A program made the translations under genes and the position numbers. The notes under the pieces were generated by a model, which did no database searches, was not told the DNA's origin, and saw nothing but the letters and a program-made list of their open reading frames with translations. This document shows, piece after piece, positions 26,768 through 35,133 of a stretch of 64,000 nucleotides of DNA (the stretch's first letter is position 1; the number at the start of each line of letters is the position of its first letter). Source of the DNA: Roseateles_E sp005503085 (GTDB lineage Bacteria; Pseudomonadota; Gammaproteobacteria; Burkholderiales; Burkholderiaceae_C); the NCBI RefSeq assembly GCF_028462495.1, contig NZ_JAQOWX010000007.1, positions 1 through 64,000 of the forward strand, given 5' to 3'.

Positions 26768-27313
26768 TCAGTGCGCCTGGGCCTGGAATTCCTTGTCGTG
26801 CATCCAGGCCGCATGCTTGGGCGCACGCTTGGTCTGGCTCCACTCCTCCAGCATCTGCCATTTGCAGGCATCGAGCTGCGCATACATGGCCGGCGTGCCG
26901 ACATCGGCCGCCAGCTCGATGCGGTGGCCGTTGGGGTCGAAGAAGTAGATGCTCTTGAAGAGGGTGTGGTCGGTGACACCGATCACCTCGATGCCGGCCG
27001 CTTCCAGCTCGGTCTTCTTGGCCTCCAGCTCGGCCACGCTGCCGACCTTGAAGGCAATGTGCTGCACCCATTCCGGCGTGTTGGCGTCGCGGCCCATGGG
27101 CTTGGCCGTCGGCAGCTCGAAGAAGGCCAGCACATTGCCGCCACCGGCATCGAGGAAGAGATGCATATAGGGATCCTCGGCCTTGGTGGATGGCACCTTG
27201 TCCTCGGCGATGGCCAGTACAAAGTCCATGCCCAGGTGCTGGCCGTACCACTGCACCGTGGTCTTGGCGTCCAGGCAGCGGTAGGCGACGTGGTGGATGC
27301 GTTCGATCTTCAT
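26768..27313 (-). CDS. VOC-family (glyoxalase/dioxygenase fold) protein
   Basis: 181-residue protein of the vicinal oxygen chelate superfamily. Two beta-alpha-beta modules start at IHHVAYRCLDAKTTVQWYG and WVQHIAFKVGSVAELEAK, with metal-ligand-like residues H6/H7, E at LAFFELP, H at VQHIAF and E at GHRIELAAD. It is far too short to be 4-hydroxyphenylpyruvate dioxygenase. An isomerase or accessory role in the homogentisate operon is possible. ATG 27313 is chosen because the conserved motif begins right after it. Confidence 0.83.
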   Translation of the reverse strand: MKIERIHHVAYRCLDAKTTVQWYGQHLGMDFVLAIAEDKVPSTKAEDPYMHLFLDAGGGNVLAFFELPTAKPMGRDANTPEWVQHIAFKVGSVAELEAKKTELEAAGIEVIGVTDHTLFKSIYFFDPNGHRIELAADVGTPAMYAQLDACKWQMLEEWSQTKRAPKHAAWMHDKEFQAQAH

Positions 27314-27326
27314 CGCGGGCTCTCCC

Positions 27327-28292
27327 TCAGGCCTTGATGTCTTCCAGCGCCTGCCACATCGCGATATCGCGCTCGGCGGTCCAGATGCGGGGGTCCGGGT
27401 ACTGGGTGGCCTCGTCGTAGGCACGGGTCACATCGAAGGGCATGCAATGGGCAAAAATCACCCATTGGCCGTACTTCGGCGCCAGGCGCTCATAGGTCTC
27501 GCGATAGACCGTCTTCAGATCGCGGCCGGCGCTGGCCCCGGCCTTGACGCTCTCGTAGAGCTCGGAGACAAAGGCGCGCGTGCCCGACAGGCCGGCCGCC
27601 ACCTCGGCCGGGTTCTGCAGCGCGCGGCCGCGGCCGGGCACCAGCTTCTCGGGCTTCAGCGCGGCGATATTGTCCAGGGTATGCGGCCAGTCCTTGAAGT
27701 AGGCATCGCCGGCATAGGGCGTGGCATCGAACTCGACCAGATCGCCGGAGAACAAGACCTTGTCCTGCGGCAGCCAGACCACCGTGTCCCCCTTGGTATG
27801 ACCACGCCCCAGCTGCAGGATCTGCACCTCGAGCTTGCCGAGGAACATCGTCATCTTGCCGGTGAAAGTGATGGTGGGCCAGGTCATGCCCGGCGGCACC
27901 GACTCGACCGCCTGGAACAGCCGCGGGAAGCGGCCGATCTCGCTGGCCTTGTCCTGCTCGCCGCGCTCGACGATCAGGTCATAGGTGTCCTGGCTGGCGA
28001 TGATGTGCTCGGGCTGGTAAGCGCTGGCGCCCAGCACCCGCACCGCGTGGTAGTGGCTCAAGAGCACATACTTGATCGGCTTGTCGGTGACCTCGCGGAT
28101 GCGGCGTATCACGTCCTGGGCCATCACCGGCGTGGCCTGGGTGTCGATCACCATCACCGCGTCGTCGCCGATCACGATGCCGGTGTTCGGATCGCCCTCG
28201 GCCGTGTAGGCCCAGGCATGGTCGGACAGCTTGTCGAAGCTGACCTTCTTGACCTCCAGATCGGCTTGGGACGCAAAAGTCTTGGTGTTCAT
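27327..28292 (-). CDS. MBL-fold hydrolase-like protein with altered metal site
   Basis: 321-residue metallo-beta-lactamase fold protein, first gene of the homogentisate operon. The usual HxHxDH reads H-Y-H-A-V-R (SHYHAVRVLGAS, near 80-91), so Asp and the last His are missing. GRGHTKGDTVVW and LFSGDLVEFDATP keep the next His and Asp, while the later PGHG is PGRG. Flanking sequence (KLSDHAWAYTAEGDPNTGIVIG) shows the protein is intact, so this is a subfamily trait and not decay. A role with fewer metals, or none, is inferred. It is divergent from the IclR regulator. Confidence 0.82.
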   Translation of the reverse strand: MNTKTFASQADLEVKKVSFDKLSDHAWAYTAEGDPNTGIVIGDDAVMVIDTQATPVMAQDVIRRIREVTDKPIKYVLLSHYHAVRVLGASAYQPEHIIASQDTYDLIVERGEQDKASEIGRFPRLFQAVESVPPGMTWPTITFTGKMTMFLGKLEVQILQLGRGHTKGDTVVWLPQDKVLFSGDLVEFDATPYAGDAYFKDWPHTLDNIAALKPEKLVPGRGRALQNPAEVAAGLSGTRAFVSELYESVKAGASAGRDLKTVYRETYERLAPKYGQWVIFAHCMPFDVTRAYDEATQYPDPRIWTAERDIAMWQALEDIKA

Positions 28293-28329
28293 GGTGGCGG
28301 CGGCTCGGTTCGGGTGGCTGGCAGGTTAG

Positions 28330-28359
28330 GAATGAATTTAATCTTTGACAAATTCATTC
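28330..28359. promoter_or_regulatory. Perfect 10-bp inverted repeat, likely regulator operator
   Basis: GAATGAATTT and AAATTCATTC flank a 10-bp centre in the AT-rich gap between the MBL gene and the divergent IclR gene. The arms are perfect complements. Such a site midway between a catabolic operon and its IclR regulator fits an operator for both promoters. Confidence 0.65.
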
Positions 28360-28437
28360 GCCTATAACGAATCAACGGCTTGATCTTAGTCATCGCGTTT
28401 GTTAATGTCTAATTGATTGTTTTAGGTAGAAACCCTA

Positions 28438-29214
28438 GTGAAGCCCAGCGACGCAGAGACGAACCCGACCGAACGCGGCCCGCGCGGCATCCAGAGCGTG
28501 GAGGTCGGCGGCCAGCTGCTGATCGCACTGGCCCACCATGGCCGGCCGCTGGCGCTGAAGGATCTGGCCCGCCAGGCCGAGATGCCTCCGGCCAAGGCCC
28601 ACCCCTATCTGGTCAGCTTCATCAAGCTGGGCCTGGTCGAGCAGGAGGCCGGCAGCGGTCGCTACGGTCTGGGGCCGCTGGCCTTGCAGCTGGGCCTGAT
28701 CAGCCTGCAACAGTACGACCCGGTGCGCCTGGCGACGCCGCGCATCGAGGAGCTGGCCCTGCTGCTGGGCCATACGGTGGCGATCGCCGTCTGGGGCAAT
28801 CACGGGCCGACCATCGTGCGGGTGGCCGAGGCCTCCAGCCCGGTCCACATCAGCATGCGCCACGGCACGGTGATGAGCCTGGCCGGCACCGCCTCGGGCC
28901 GGCTGTTCGCCGCCCATCTGCCACGCGAGCAGGTGCTGGCGGCCGACCCGGCCATCGTCTTCGATGCCGCGCTGGACGACCATCTGGCCCAGGCCCGGCT
29001 GCTGGGCATCGCCCACTCGCATGACGGCGTCGTCGCCGGCGTCAGCGCGCTGGCCGCGCCGGTGTTCGATGACCAGGGCCGCATGGTCCTGAGCCTGACC
29101 GCCATCGGCCCCAGCGGCAGTTTCGATCTGCGGCTGGACGGCGCACTGGCGCAGACGCTCAAGCGGGTCGGGCTGGAGTTGTCGCGTCAGCTCGGCTGGC
29201 GCGCCTCGCCCTGA
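28438..29214 (+). CDS. IclR-family transcriptional regulator
   Basis: 258-residue DNA-binding regulator. The winged helix-turn-helix is at about 18-75 (QSVEVGGQLLIALAHHGRPLA...LARQAEMPPAKAHPYLVSF), followed by the GAF-like effector domain (LGHTVAIAVWGNHGPTIVRVAE; SLAGTASGRLFAAHLP; VSALAAPVFD). The start is GTG 28438, just after the AT-rich divergent region. It probably controls the homogentisate operon on the opposite strand, with an aromatic acid or pathway intermediate as effector (inference from layout). Confidence 0.92.
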   Translation: MKPSDAETNPTERGPRGIQSVEVGGQLLIALAHHGRPLALKDLARQAEMPPAKAHPYLVSFIKLGLVEQEAGSGRYGLGPLALQLGLISLQQYDPVRLATPRIEELALLLGHTVAIAVWGNHGPTIVRVAEASSPVHISMRHGTVMSLAGTASGRLFAAHLPREQVLAADPAIVFDAALDDHLAQARLLGIAHSHDGVVAGVSALAAPVFDDQGRMVLSLTAIGPSGSFDLRLDGALAQTLKRVGLELSRQLGWRASP

Positions 29215-29293
29215 TGGCGGCGCATGGGCTCTTCGATGCGTAAGACCTGTCGCCGGCCCGCGATGCGGAGCCGGCTCGAACAATGCAGCGGGA

Positions 29294-30070
29294 TCAAGCC
29301 GCCAGCGCCGTCAGCTGCAGCTCGGCAATGATCTCGGCCTCGCGCTGCGGCGAGAAGAAAAATGGATAAAGGGTGCGGACCAGCGAGCCAAGCGCGGGCT
29401 GGCCACCATAGCGCCGCAGTTGCTGCTCCACATAGCCGAAATCCAGGCTCATCAGCACAGCCGGCGCCTGCACACGGTTGTTCATTCGCGCCTCGCTGCA
29501 GACCTTGAAGCCCAGCATGCGACGGTAATACGCCACATGCCGGGGATTGACCTCGATGACCAGCATCTGGGCATCATGCACATGGTGGGCATGGATGTAG
29601 GCCGTGTGAAACAACGCGGCAAGCACGGTTTTGGAAGGGACGTCCACATCCAGAGCCAGTTGGGTGAACTCGCACAAATCCAGGCCGCTGGCGCGCAAGG
29701 CCTCCATCTCGTCGGCAAACACCGCATCGGCACCGAGGCCCGCATCGGAATCGAAACGTATGCCCAAGGTGCCCAGCGTGCGCTGCTCGGCCACCGCACT
29801 GAGCGTCAGCAAATGACGCTCACCTTCGCTGGCGCGGGTGTTGGTGAGATAGCCGCGTTGCGCATAGCGCCGGCTGACCAGCGCGCTGGCCACGCGTTTG
29901 AATTGGGGGCAGTCAGCGGCACGGATCTGGATGCCCTGGATCGCCATACCGGGCTGCGCTTCGCGAAGCCCGAAGAAACCGCGCTCACGCGCCGGTGAGC
30001 GCAGGGCATGCAAGCCAATCATGGGCTGAAGGCCCGATCTTGCCCCCAGCGAAATGCTTTCATTCGACAT
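29294..30070 (-). CDS. N-acyl amino acid synthase-like protein (FeeM/GNAT fold)
   Basis: 258-residue protein resembling FeeM, which makes N-acyl amino acids from acyl-carrier protein, and the related LuxI-like acyltransferases. Readable core: TLGIRFDSDAGLGADAVFADEMEAL, LCEFTQLALDVDVPSK, LFHTAYIHAHHVHDAQMLVIEVNPRHVAYYRRMLGF. The last stretch, EVNPRHxxYYRRMLGF, is very characteristic. It stands alone with no acyl-carrier protein or regulator beside it. A signal or surfactant lipid is a plausible product; this is inference. A long unique N-terminal segment (1-50) has no recognised motif. Confidence 0.75.
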   Translation of the reverse strand: MSNESISLGARSGLQPMIGLHALRSPARERGFFGLREAQPGMAIQGIQIRAADCPQFKRVASALVSRRYAQRGYLTNTRASEGERHLLTLSAVAEQRTLGTLGIRFDSDAGLGADAVFADEMEALRASGLDLCEFTQLALDVDVPSKTVLAALFHTAYIHAHHVHDAQMLVIEVNPRHVAYYRRMLGFKVCSEARMNNRVQAPAVLMSLDFGYVEQQLRRYGGQPALGSLVRTLYPFFFSPQREAEIIAELQLTALAA

Positions 30071-30262
30071 GACAACCCGTCCTCGCCAGCTAATGCGCCG
30101 CAGTCTAACTTGCTATATCGGCAGAACTGGCCCAACTCATGTCACCGGAACAACTGACACAGAAAACTTACACTTTCAAGCCCCATTCCGGGGGATGCCT
30201 ACACTGAAAGCGTGAAAATCTCACTGCCGACACCCCCGATTTCAGGGGATTCCCCCGCCAAC

Positions 30263-31492
30263 TCATAGCCCGGCGGCAAATGACTTGAGCAGGACGAGCA
30301 AGGCCTCGGGCTGCTCCAGCGGGCTCAGGTGCGAGGCGCCGGCCAGCACCTCCAGCCGCGCGCCCGGGACGCGCTGCGCAATGGCCTCGGCCATCGCCGG
30401 GGTCGCGCCCTGGTCCAGCGCGCCGGCGATCACCAGGGTCGGGCAGCGCACCGCGCTCAAGGCCTCCAGATAGTCGACCCCGCTGACCGCCTGGCAGGCG
30501 GCGATATAAGCGGCCGGGTCCTGGGCCAGCAAGCGGCTGTGCAGCAAGGCCGTGGCCTCGGGCTCGGCAGCACGGAAATCGGCATGCAGATAGCGCTCGG
30601 TGACCATGGACGCCACCGCCACCATGCCGCCGGCCTCGACCGCCGCGATGCGCTGGGCCCAGGCCGCGCGCGCGGCCTCGGGATACTGCGCCGTCGTGTG
30701 CGCCAGCACCAGGCCGCGCAGCAGCTCGGGGTGCTTCAGGGCCAGGCCCTGCCCCACCATGCCGCCCAGCGAGAGGCCGACAAAGCAGACCGGCCCGCGC
30801 CCCCATTCGCGTATCAGCCGCGCGGCATCGTCGACCAGCTCGTCCAGGCTGTAGGGACCGGTGGGCCGGGCGGACTCGCCATGGCCGCGCTGGTCGTAGC
30901 GCAGGGTCGGGTGTTGCCCGCCGAGCGCGGCGGCCAGGCCGTCCCAGAGATGGGCATCGAGGCCCAGCGCGTGGGCGAACACGATGGGCACGCCGCTGCC
31001 CTCGCCCTGCAGCAGCAGATGCAGCTGCGGCTGGCTGAAGGTGTGCTGCGCGCGCGGGCGCAGCGCGCGCGTCAGCGGCGCCGGCAGCGGCGCCAGGCCT
31101 TCGGCCTCGAGGATCTCTCCGGTGATCTTGAAGGCGGTGTTGGCGGCCGGCACGCCGCAGTAGATCGCCCCCTGCAGCAGGGTCTCCTGGATCATGGTAA
31201 CGGGCACACCGCCACGGACGGCGGCGCGGCAGTGCAGCTCGAACTCCTCCCAGCGCGCCAGCCCCATGGTCATGCCCAGCACCAGCAGGCGCCGGGTCGG
31301 CTTGTCCAGGCCCGGCCGGCCCCAGATCTCGTGCCAGGCATAGCGGGTGATGAAGGCCTGGAACTCGGCGTTGAAGGCCGTGGCGCCGGCGGTCGAGCGC
31401 TGCACCCAGTCCTCGCCCAGCATGGCACGGCGATTGACGAGGCCGCGGTCGAAATCGTCGTCGCGTTGGTCGGGGTACTCGTTCATGGTCAT
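30263..31492 (-). CDS. pcaCD: Fused 4-carboxymuconolactone decarboxylase / 3-oxoadipate enol-lactonase
   Basis: 409-residue bifunctional enzyme of the protocatechuate branch of the beta-ketoadipate pathway. Residues 1-135 form the carboxymuconolactone decarboxylase (PcaC: RLLVLGMTMGLARWEEFELHCRAA and IQETLLQGAIYCGVPAANTAF). Residues 155-409 form an alpha/beta hydrolase lactonase (PcaD) with nucleophile S241 in GLSLGG, LRYDQRGHGES near 197 and GASHLSPLE for the catalytic His. The two convert carboxymuconolactone to 3-oxoadipate. The order C then D is the reverse of the classic actinobacterial PcaL. ATG 31492 overlaps the pcaB stop by 4 bp. Confidence 0.9.
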   Translation of the reverse strand: MTMNEYPDQRDDDFDRGLVNRRAMLGEDWVQRSTAGATAFNAEFQAFITRYAWHEIWGRPGLDKPTRRLLVLGMTMGLARWEEFELHCRAAVRGGVPVTMIQETLLQGAIYCGVPAANTAFKITGEILEAEGLAPLPAPLTRALRPRAQHTFSQPQLHLLLQGEGSGVPIVFAHALGLDAHLWDGLAAALGGQHPTLRYDQRGHGESARPTGPYSLDELVDDAARLIREWGRGPVCFVGLSLGGMVGQGLALKHPELLRGLVLAHTTAQYPEAARAAWAQRIAAVEAGGMVAVASMVTERYLHADFRAAEPEATALLHSRLLAQDPAAYIAACQAVSGVDYLEALSAVRCPTLVIAGALDQGATPAMAEAIAQRVPGARLEVLAGASHLSPLEQPEALLVLLKSFAAGL

Positions 31493-32880
31493 GGCGCCAG
31501 CGGTTGGTCCATCAAGGACTGCCATTGTGAGCGTGCTGTCAGCAGCACCTTGTGCACACGGGCATCGGCATGGCGGGCGGCGGCCTGCACATCGAACACC
31601 GCATCGAGCTCGTCCGCGCTGATGCCACGCGAGAACTCGGCATCGCCCTGCCACAGGCCCTGGGCCAGCGCCCGCAAAGGCCGACCTTGGGCCACGACCT
31701 GCTGCGACAGGCCCTCGACCAGTTGATGGGCCCGCGCCTTGCCGCAGACCCGCGCCAGTAGCAAGGCCAGGCCCTCGGCGGCGACCAGATCGTCAAGACG
31801 CTCGATATTGGCCCGCATGCGCTCGGGCTCGATGCGCAGCCCCGCCAACGCGCCGGCCAGCGCCTGCAGCGCGCCATGGCTACTCAGCAGCAAGCCGGTC
31901 CACTCGGCCAGCTCGGCCTGCCAGCCGCCCAGGCCGCGCTCATGCTCCTGGCCCATGCAGGCCAGCAGCGCGGCGACCCGCTGCGGCGCGCGCTGGGCCG
32001 CCGCCAGCGCCTGCATGCAGGCGACCGGGTTGCGCTTGTGCGGCATCGCGCTGGACCCACCCGAACCGCTGACCGCGCCCTCCATCATCTCGCCGACCTC
32101 GGCCTGGGCCAGCAGCGACAGATCGCGCGCCAGCTTGCCCAGTGAGCCGCACATCACGCCCAGCTCGGCACCGAGCCGCACCCAGCGGTCGCGCTGGGTG
32201 TGCCAGCACTGCTCCGGCAGGCGCAGGCGCAGCTCGGCCGCAACCTGGCTCGCAACCGCATCGGCCTTGTCGCCCAACGAGGCCAGCGTGCCGGCGGCCC
32301 CGCCCAGCTGCAGCAGCAAGGCCTCGTCGGCCTGGGCGCGCAGGGCCTGGGCCGAACGCAGCAGCGGCATCAACCAGTTCAGCAGCTTGCAGCGCAGGCT
32401 GCTGACCAGGGCCGGCTGCATCAGCGTGCGGGCCAGCATCGGGATCGAGTCGGCGGCCTCGGCCTGGTCCAGCAGATGGCCGCACAGGCTCAGCAGATCG
32501 TCGTCGATCAGGCGCAGCGCACGGCGGGTCTGCAAGACCATCGCGGTGTCGATCACGTCCTGGCTGGTGCTGCCCCAGTGCACATAGCCGGCGGCGGCCG
32601 GGTCGAACAAGGCCACCGTCTCGGTGAGCTTCTTGACCAGCGGTATCGCCAGACTGCCGGCACGGCCGCTGGCCGCGACCAGACCAGTCACATCGTAGAG
32701 CTCGGCCCGGCACAGGCTGGCAATCGCCTGCGCGGCCGATTGCGGGATCACGCCGGCCTTGGCCTCGGCGCGCGCCAGCGCCGCCTCGAAGTCCATCATG
32801 GCCTGCACGATGGCGCTCTCGTCGAAGAGCGCCAGCATCTGCGGCGTGGACAAAAAACCCTCGAATACCAGCACTGACAT
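31489..32880 (-). CDS. pcaB: 3-carboxy-cis,cis-muconate cycloisomerase
   Basis: 463-residue member of the fumarase/aspartase superfamily that lactonises 3-carboxymuconate. The superfamily signature GSGGSSAMPHKRNPVA near 275-290 and HWGSTSQDVIDTAM near 98 are clear. Start ATG 32880 (MSVLVFEGFLS) is preferred to an in-frame TTG three bases earlier. It overlaps pcaCD by 4 bp. Neither protocatechuate dioxygenase (pcaGH) nor a PcaQ regulator is adjacent, so the pathway is split around the chromosome. Confidence 0.93.
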   Translation of the reverse strand: MSVLVFEGFLSTPQMLALFDESAIVQAMMDFEAALARAEAKAGVIPQSAAQAIASLCRAELYDVTGLVAASGRAGSLAIPLVKKLTETVALFDPAAAGYVHWGSTSQDVIDTAMVLQTRRALRLIDDDLLSLCGHLLDQAEAADSIPMLARTLMQPALVSSLRCKLLNWLMPLLRSAQALRAQADEALLLQLGGAAGTLASLGDKADAVASQVAAELRLRLPEQCWHTQRDRWVRLGAELGVMCGSLGKLARDLSLLAQAEVGEMMEGAVSGSGGSSAMPHKRNPVACMQALAAAQRAPQRVAALLACMGQEHERGLGGWQAELAEWTGLLLSSHGALQALAGALAGLRIEPERMRANIERLDDLVAAEGLALLLARVCGKARAHQLVEGLSQQVVAQGRPLRALAQGLWQGDAEFSRGISADELDAVFDVQAAARHADARVHKVLLTARSQWQSLMDQPLAP

Positions 32881-32982
32881 CAACCCATCCTGAGGATCTT
32901 TGCAGCGATGCTAACGAGGGCTGGCGGGGCTGCGAGCCCGGGGCTTACCCGCAGCGGGTTTGCCCCGGCGTCGTCTGCGGAC

Positions 32983-33735
32983 TCAGGCAGCGGCGCTGTG
33001 CGCCTGTGCCAGACGGCTCATATTGCCCATCGAGACACGGTGCATCTCGATCAGACCCAGCAGGCCGCTGCGGTGCAGCTGCAACACCTTCTCGTCTTCC
33101 AGCTGCGCGAGCTTGTCTTCGTTGATGGCCAGGAAGCCGTCAACATCGATCTTCTCGCCATTGGGCAGGGTAGCTTCGAAGCGCATGTCCTGCAGCAGGT
33201 CGAACTCCTGCAGCTGGGCGCAGACCATGCGAGTGCGCTCGGCTTCGCGCTCGAAGCTCTCAAGGAAGTTCTTCGCGTTGACGGTGAACTCGGTGGGCTG
33301 GCCGTCGGCGGCGAACAGCAGCTGACCCTCGGTCTGCGAAAAGCCCTTCCACTGCTCGTCAAAGCAGACGGCGATGTCGTCGCTGTTGTTGATGCGGGCC
33401 ATCGCGAAGGGGTAGCGGCGCAGATAGGCGGGCAGGTAGTTGCCGGTCCACTTGCCGTCCTTCAGGAACAGATTGCTGCCCGGCTTCAGGCCGAACACGG
33501 CCAGCGGGGCCACGGCCGGCTTGGCGCCTTCGGCCGGCTGCTGCGCGCTCTCGCCGACGCGCACGAACACGATAGGGAACTCCTTGCAGGCGTCGGCAAA
33601 CTCGACCGCCGTCAGGAACAGCGAGTTCAGGCCGGCCACGCGCTCCAGCGTCGGCAGCTCGGCCTGCAGGCGCAGGTTCTTGTGCTGTTCACGGTCCAGC
33701 GGCACCAGCGAGCCGTACAAAGGGGGGTTGCTCAT
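32983..33735 (-). CDS. SapC-family protein
   Basis: 250-residue protein matching the SapC family (YGSLVPLDREQHKNLRL; FPIVFVR; GNYLPAYLRRYPFAMA; LFAADGQPTEFTVNA). It was named from the Campylobacter S-layer operon, but in betaproteobacteria it is a cytosolic-looking protein of unknown role. No signal peptide is visible. Its start overlaps the stop of the CorC/HlyC gene by 4 bp. Confidence 0.85.
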   Translation of the reverse strand: MSNPPLYGSLVPLDREQHKNLRLQAELPTLERVAGLNSLFLTAVEFADACKEFPIVFVRVGESAQQPAEGAKPAVAPLAVFGLKPGSNLFLKDGKWTGNYLPAYLRRYPFAMARINNSDDIAVCFDEQWKGFSQTEGQLLFAADGQPTEFTVNAKNFLESFEREAERTRMVCAQLQEFDLLQDMRFEATLPNGEKIDVDGFLAINEDKLAQLEDEKVLQLHRSGLLGLIEMHRVSMGNMSRLAQAHSAAA

Positions 33736-35033
33736 TTCTCATCATCTCCATCTTGAGCCAGTCGTTTGACCAGCACCTTGTCCACACGCTTGCCATCGAG
33801 GTCCACGACCTCGAATCTCCAGGCGTTCCACTCCACCACATCGGCCGTGCGCGGCAAACGCCCCAAGAGCAGCATGATCATGCCGGCCAGGGTGTTGTAG
33901 CGCCCACGATCCTCTTCGGGCAGTTCCTTCAGGTCCAGGCGGTCCTTCAGCTCGGGGCTGGGAATCAGGCCGTCCATCAGCCAGCTCCCGTCCTCGCGTT
34001 GCACCGCCCAGGCATCACCATCGCTGGGCGCCGAAAACTCGCCCGCGATCGCTTCCAACACATCACGCACCGAGATCACGCCCTGGACCTCGCCGTACTC
34101 GTCGACGACGAAGACCAGCTGCGCATCCGAGCCGCGGAAATGGTCCAGCAGCTCCATGCCCGACAAGGTCTCGGGCACAAAGATCGGCGCCTCAAGATCG
34201 TCACCCAGATTCAGTGGCTGGCCGGACAGCGCGCGCTGCAGCAGGGTCTGGGCCGAGACCACGCCGATCACATCATTGAGCCCTTCGCGGCAGACCGGGT
34301 AGCGACTGTAGCCATGGGCTTGCAGGATGGCCAGCACCTGCGGCGCCTCGTCATGGATATTGAGCCAGGCGATCTCGGCGCGCGGAATCATCATCGAGCC
34401 GACCTGGCGCTCATCGAGCCGGAACACATTGCGCACCATCTGGTGCTCCTGCTCCTCGATCACGCCGGCGTCCAGTCCCTCTTCCAGGCTGGCCGCGATC
34501 TCTTCTTCGGTGACGCCGCGCTGCGCCCTGCCGCGCAGGCCCAGCAGGCCCAGCACCGCATTGGTCGCAAAGCTCAGAAACACAACTAGCGGTCGTGCCA
34601 CCAGGGATAGAAAATCCATCGGCGGCGCCACCAGGCGAGCCACCGTCTCCGGAAACATCTGGCCCAGGCGCTTGGGCACCAGCTCACCGAAGATGATGGT
34701 GGCCACGGTCAGTATCACGACGACCAGGCCGGTGGCCGTGTACTGCGCGATGTGCTGGGCCAGGCCCAGCGAGCCCAGCCACAGCGCCAGCGGGCCGGCG
34801 AACGCGGCCTCGCCGACGATGCCGTTGAGCACGCCGATCGAGGTGATGCCTATCTGCACCGTGGACAGAAACTTGGTCGGGTTCTCGTGCAGGTCCATCG
34901 CCGCCTGGGCACCGGACTCCCCGCCTTCCACCATCACCTGCAGCCGGGCCTTGCGGGCGGCGGTGAGCGCCATTTCCGACATCGCGAAAAGGCCGTTGAG
35001 CAGAATCAGAAAAATGACTAGGGCGGTATCCAT
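33732..35033 (-). CDS. CNNM/CorC-HlyC family membrane transporter-like protein
   Basis: 433-residue inner-membrane protein. A CNNM (DUF21) membrane domain covers about 1-190 with hydrophobic segments at 3-25, 60-80, 95-120 and 140-170. It is followed by a CBS pair at about 205-330 (MMIPRAEIAWL; FVVDEYGEVQGVISVRDVLEAI) and a CorC_HlyC domain at about 350-430. Relatives act in Mg2+/Co2+ efflux, yet many are annotated as haemolysins without evidence. ATG 35033 (MDTALVIFLILLNG) places the first helix at the N-terminus. It is followed by SapC with a 4-bp overlap. Confidence 0.88.
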   Translation of the reverse strand: MDTALVIFLILLNGLFAMSEMALTAARKARLQVMVEGGESGAQAAMDLHENPTKFLSTVQIGITSIGVLNGIVGEAAFAGPLALWLGSLGLAQHIAQYTATGLVVVILTVATIIFGELVPKRLGQMFPETVARLVAPPMDFLSLVARPLVVFLSFATNAVLGLLGLRGRAQRGVTEEEIAASLEEGLDAGVIEEQEHQMVRNVFRLDERQVGSMMIPRAEIAWLNIHDEAPQVLAILQAHGYSRYPVCREGLNDVIGVVSAQTLLQRALSGQPLNLGDDLEAPIFVPETLSGMELLDHFRGSDAQLVFVVDEYGEVQGVISVRDVLEAIAGEFSAPSDGDAWAVQREDGSWLMDGLIPSPELKDRLDLKELPEEDRGRYNTLAGMIMLLLGRLPRTADVVEWNAWRFEVVDLDGKRVDKVLVKRLAQDGDDEK

Positions 35034-35133
35034 TGGCAGCGCGAGCCTCGGGTAAACCCGGTCGCGCATCGGTTCTTTCGGGGGCGCAAGCGTAGCAGAA
35101 GGCCATGACACAAACCCACCGCACAATCCCGGT

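Noticed and set aside
26768..27313. VOC protein as 4-hydroxyphenylpyruvate dioxygenase
   Set aside because: At 181 residues it is half the needed length and lacks the C-terminal iron-site domain.
27327..28292. MBL gene as a decaying pseudogene
   Set aside because: Full length, no stop or frameshift, and a proper place at the operon head; the altered metal site is better seen as a subfamily trait.
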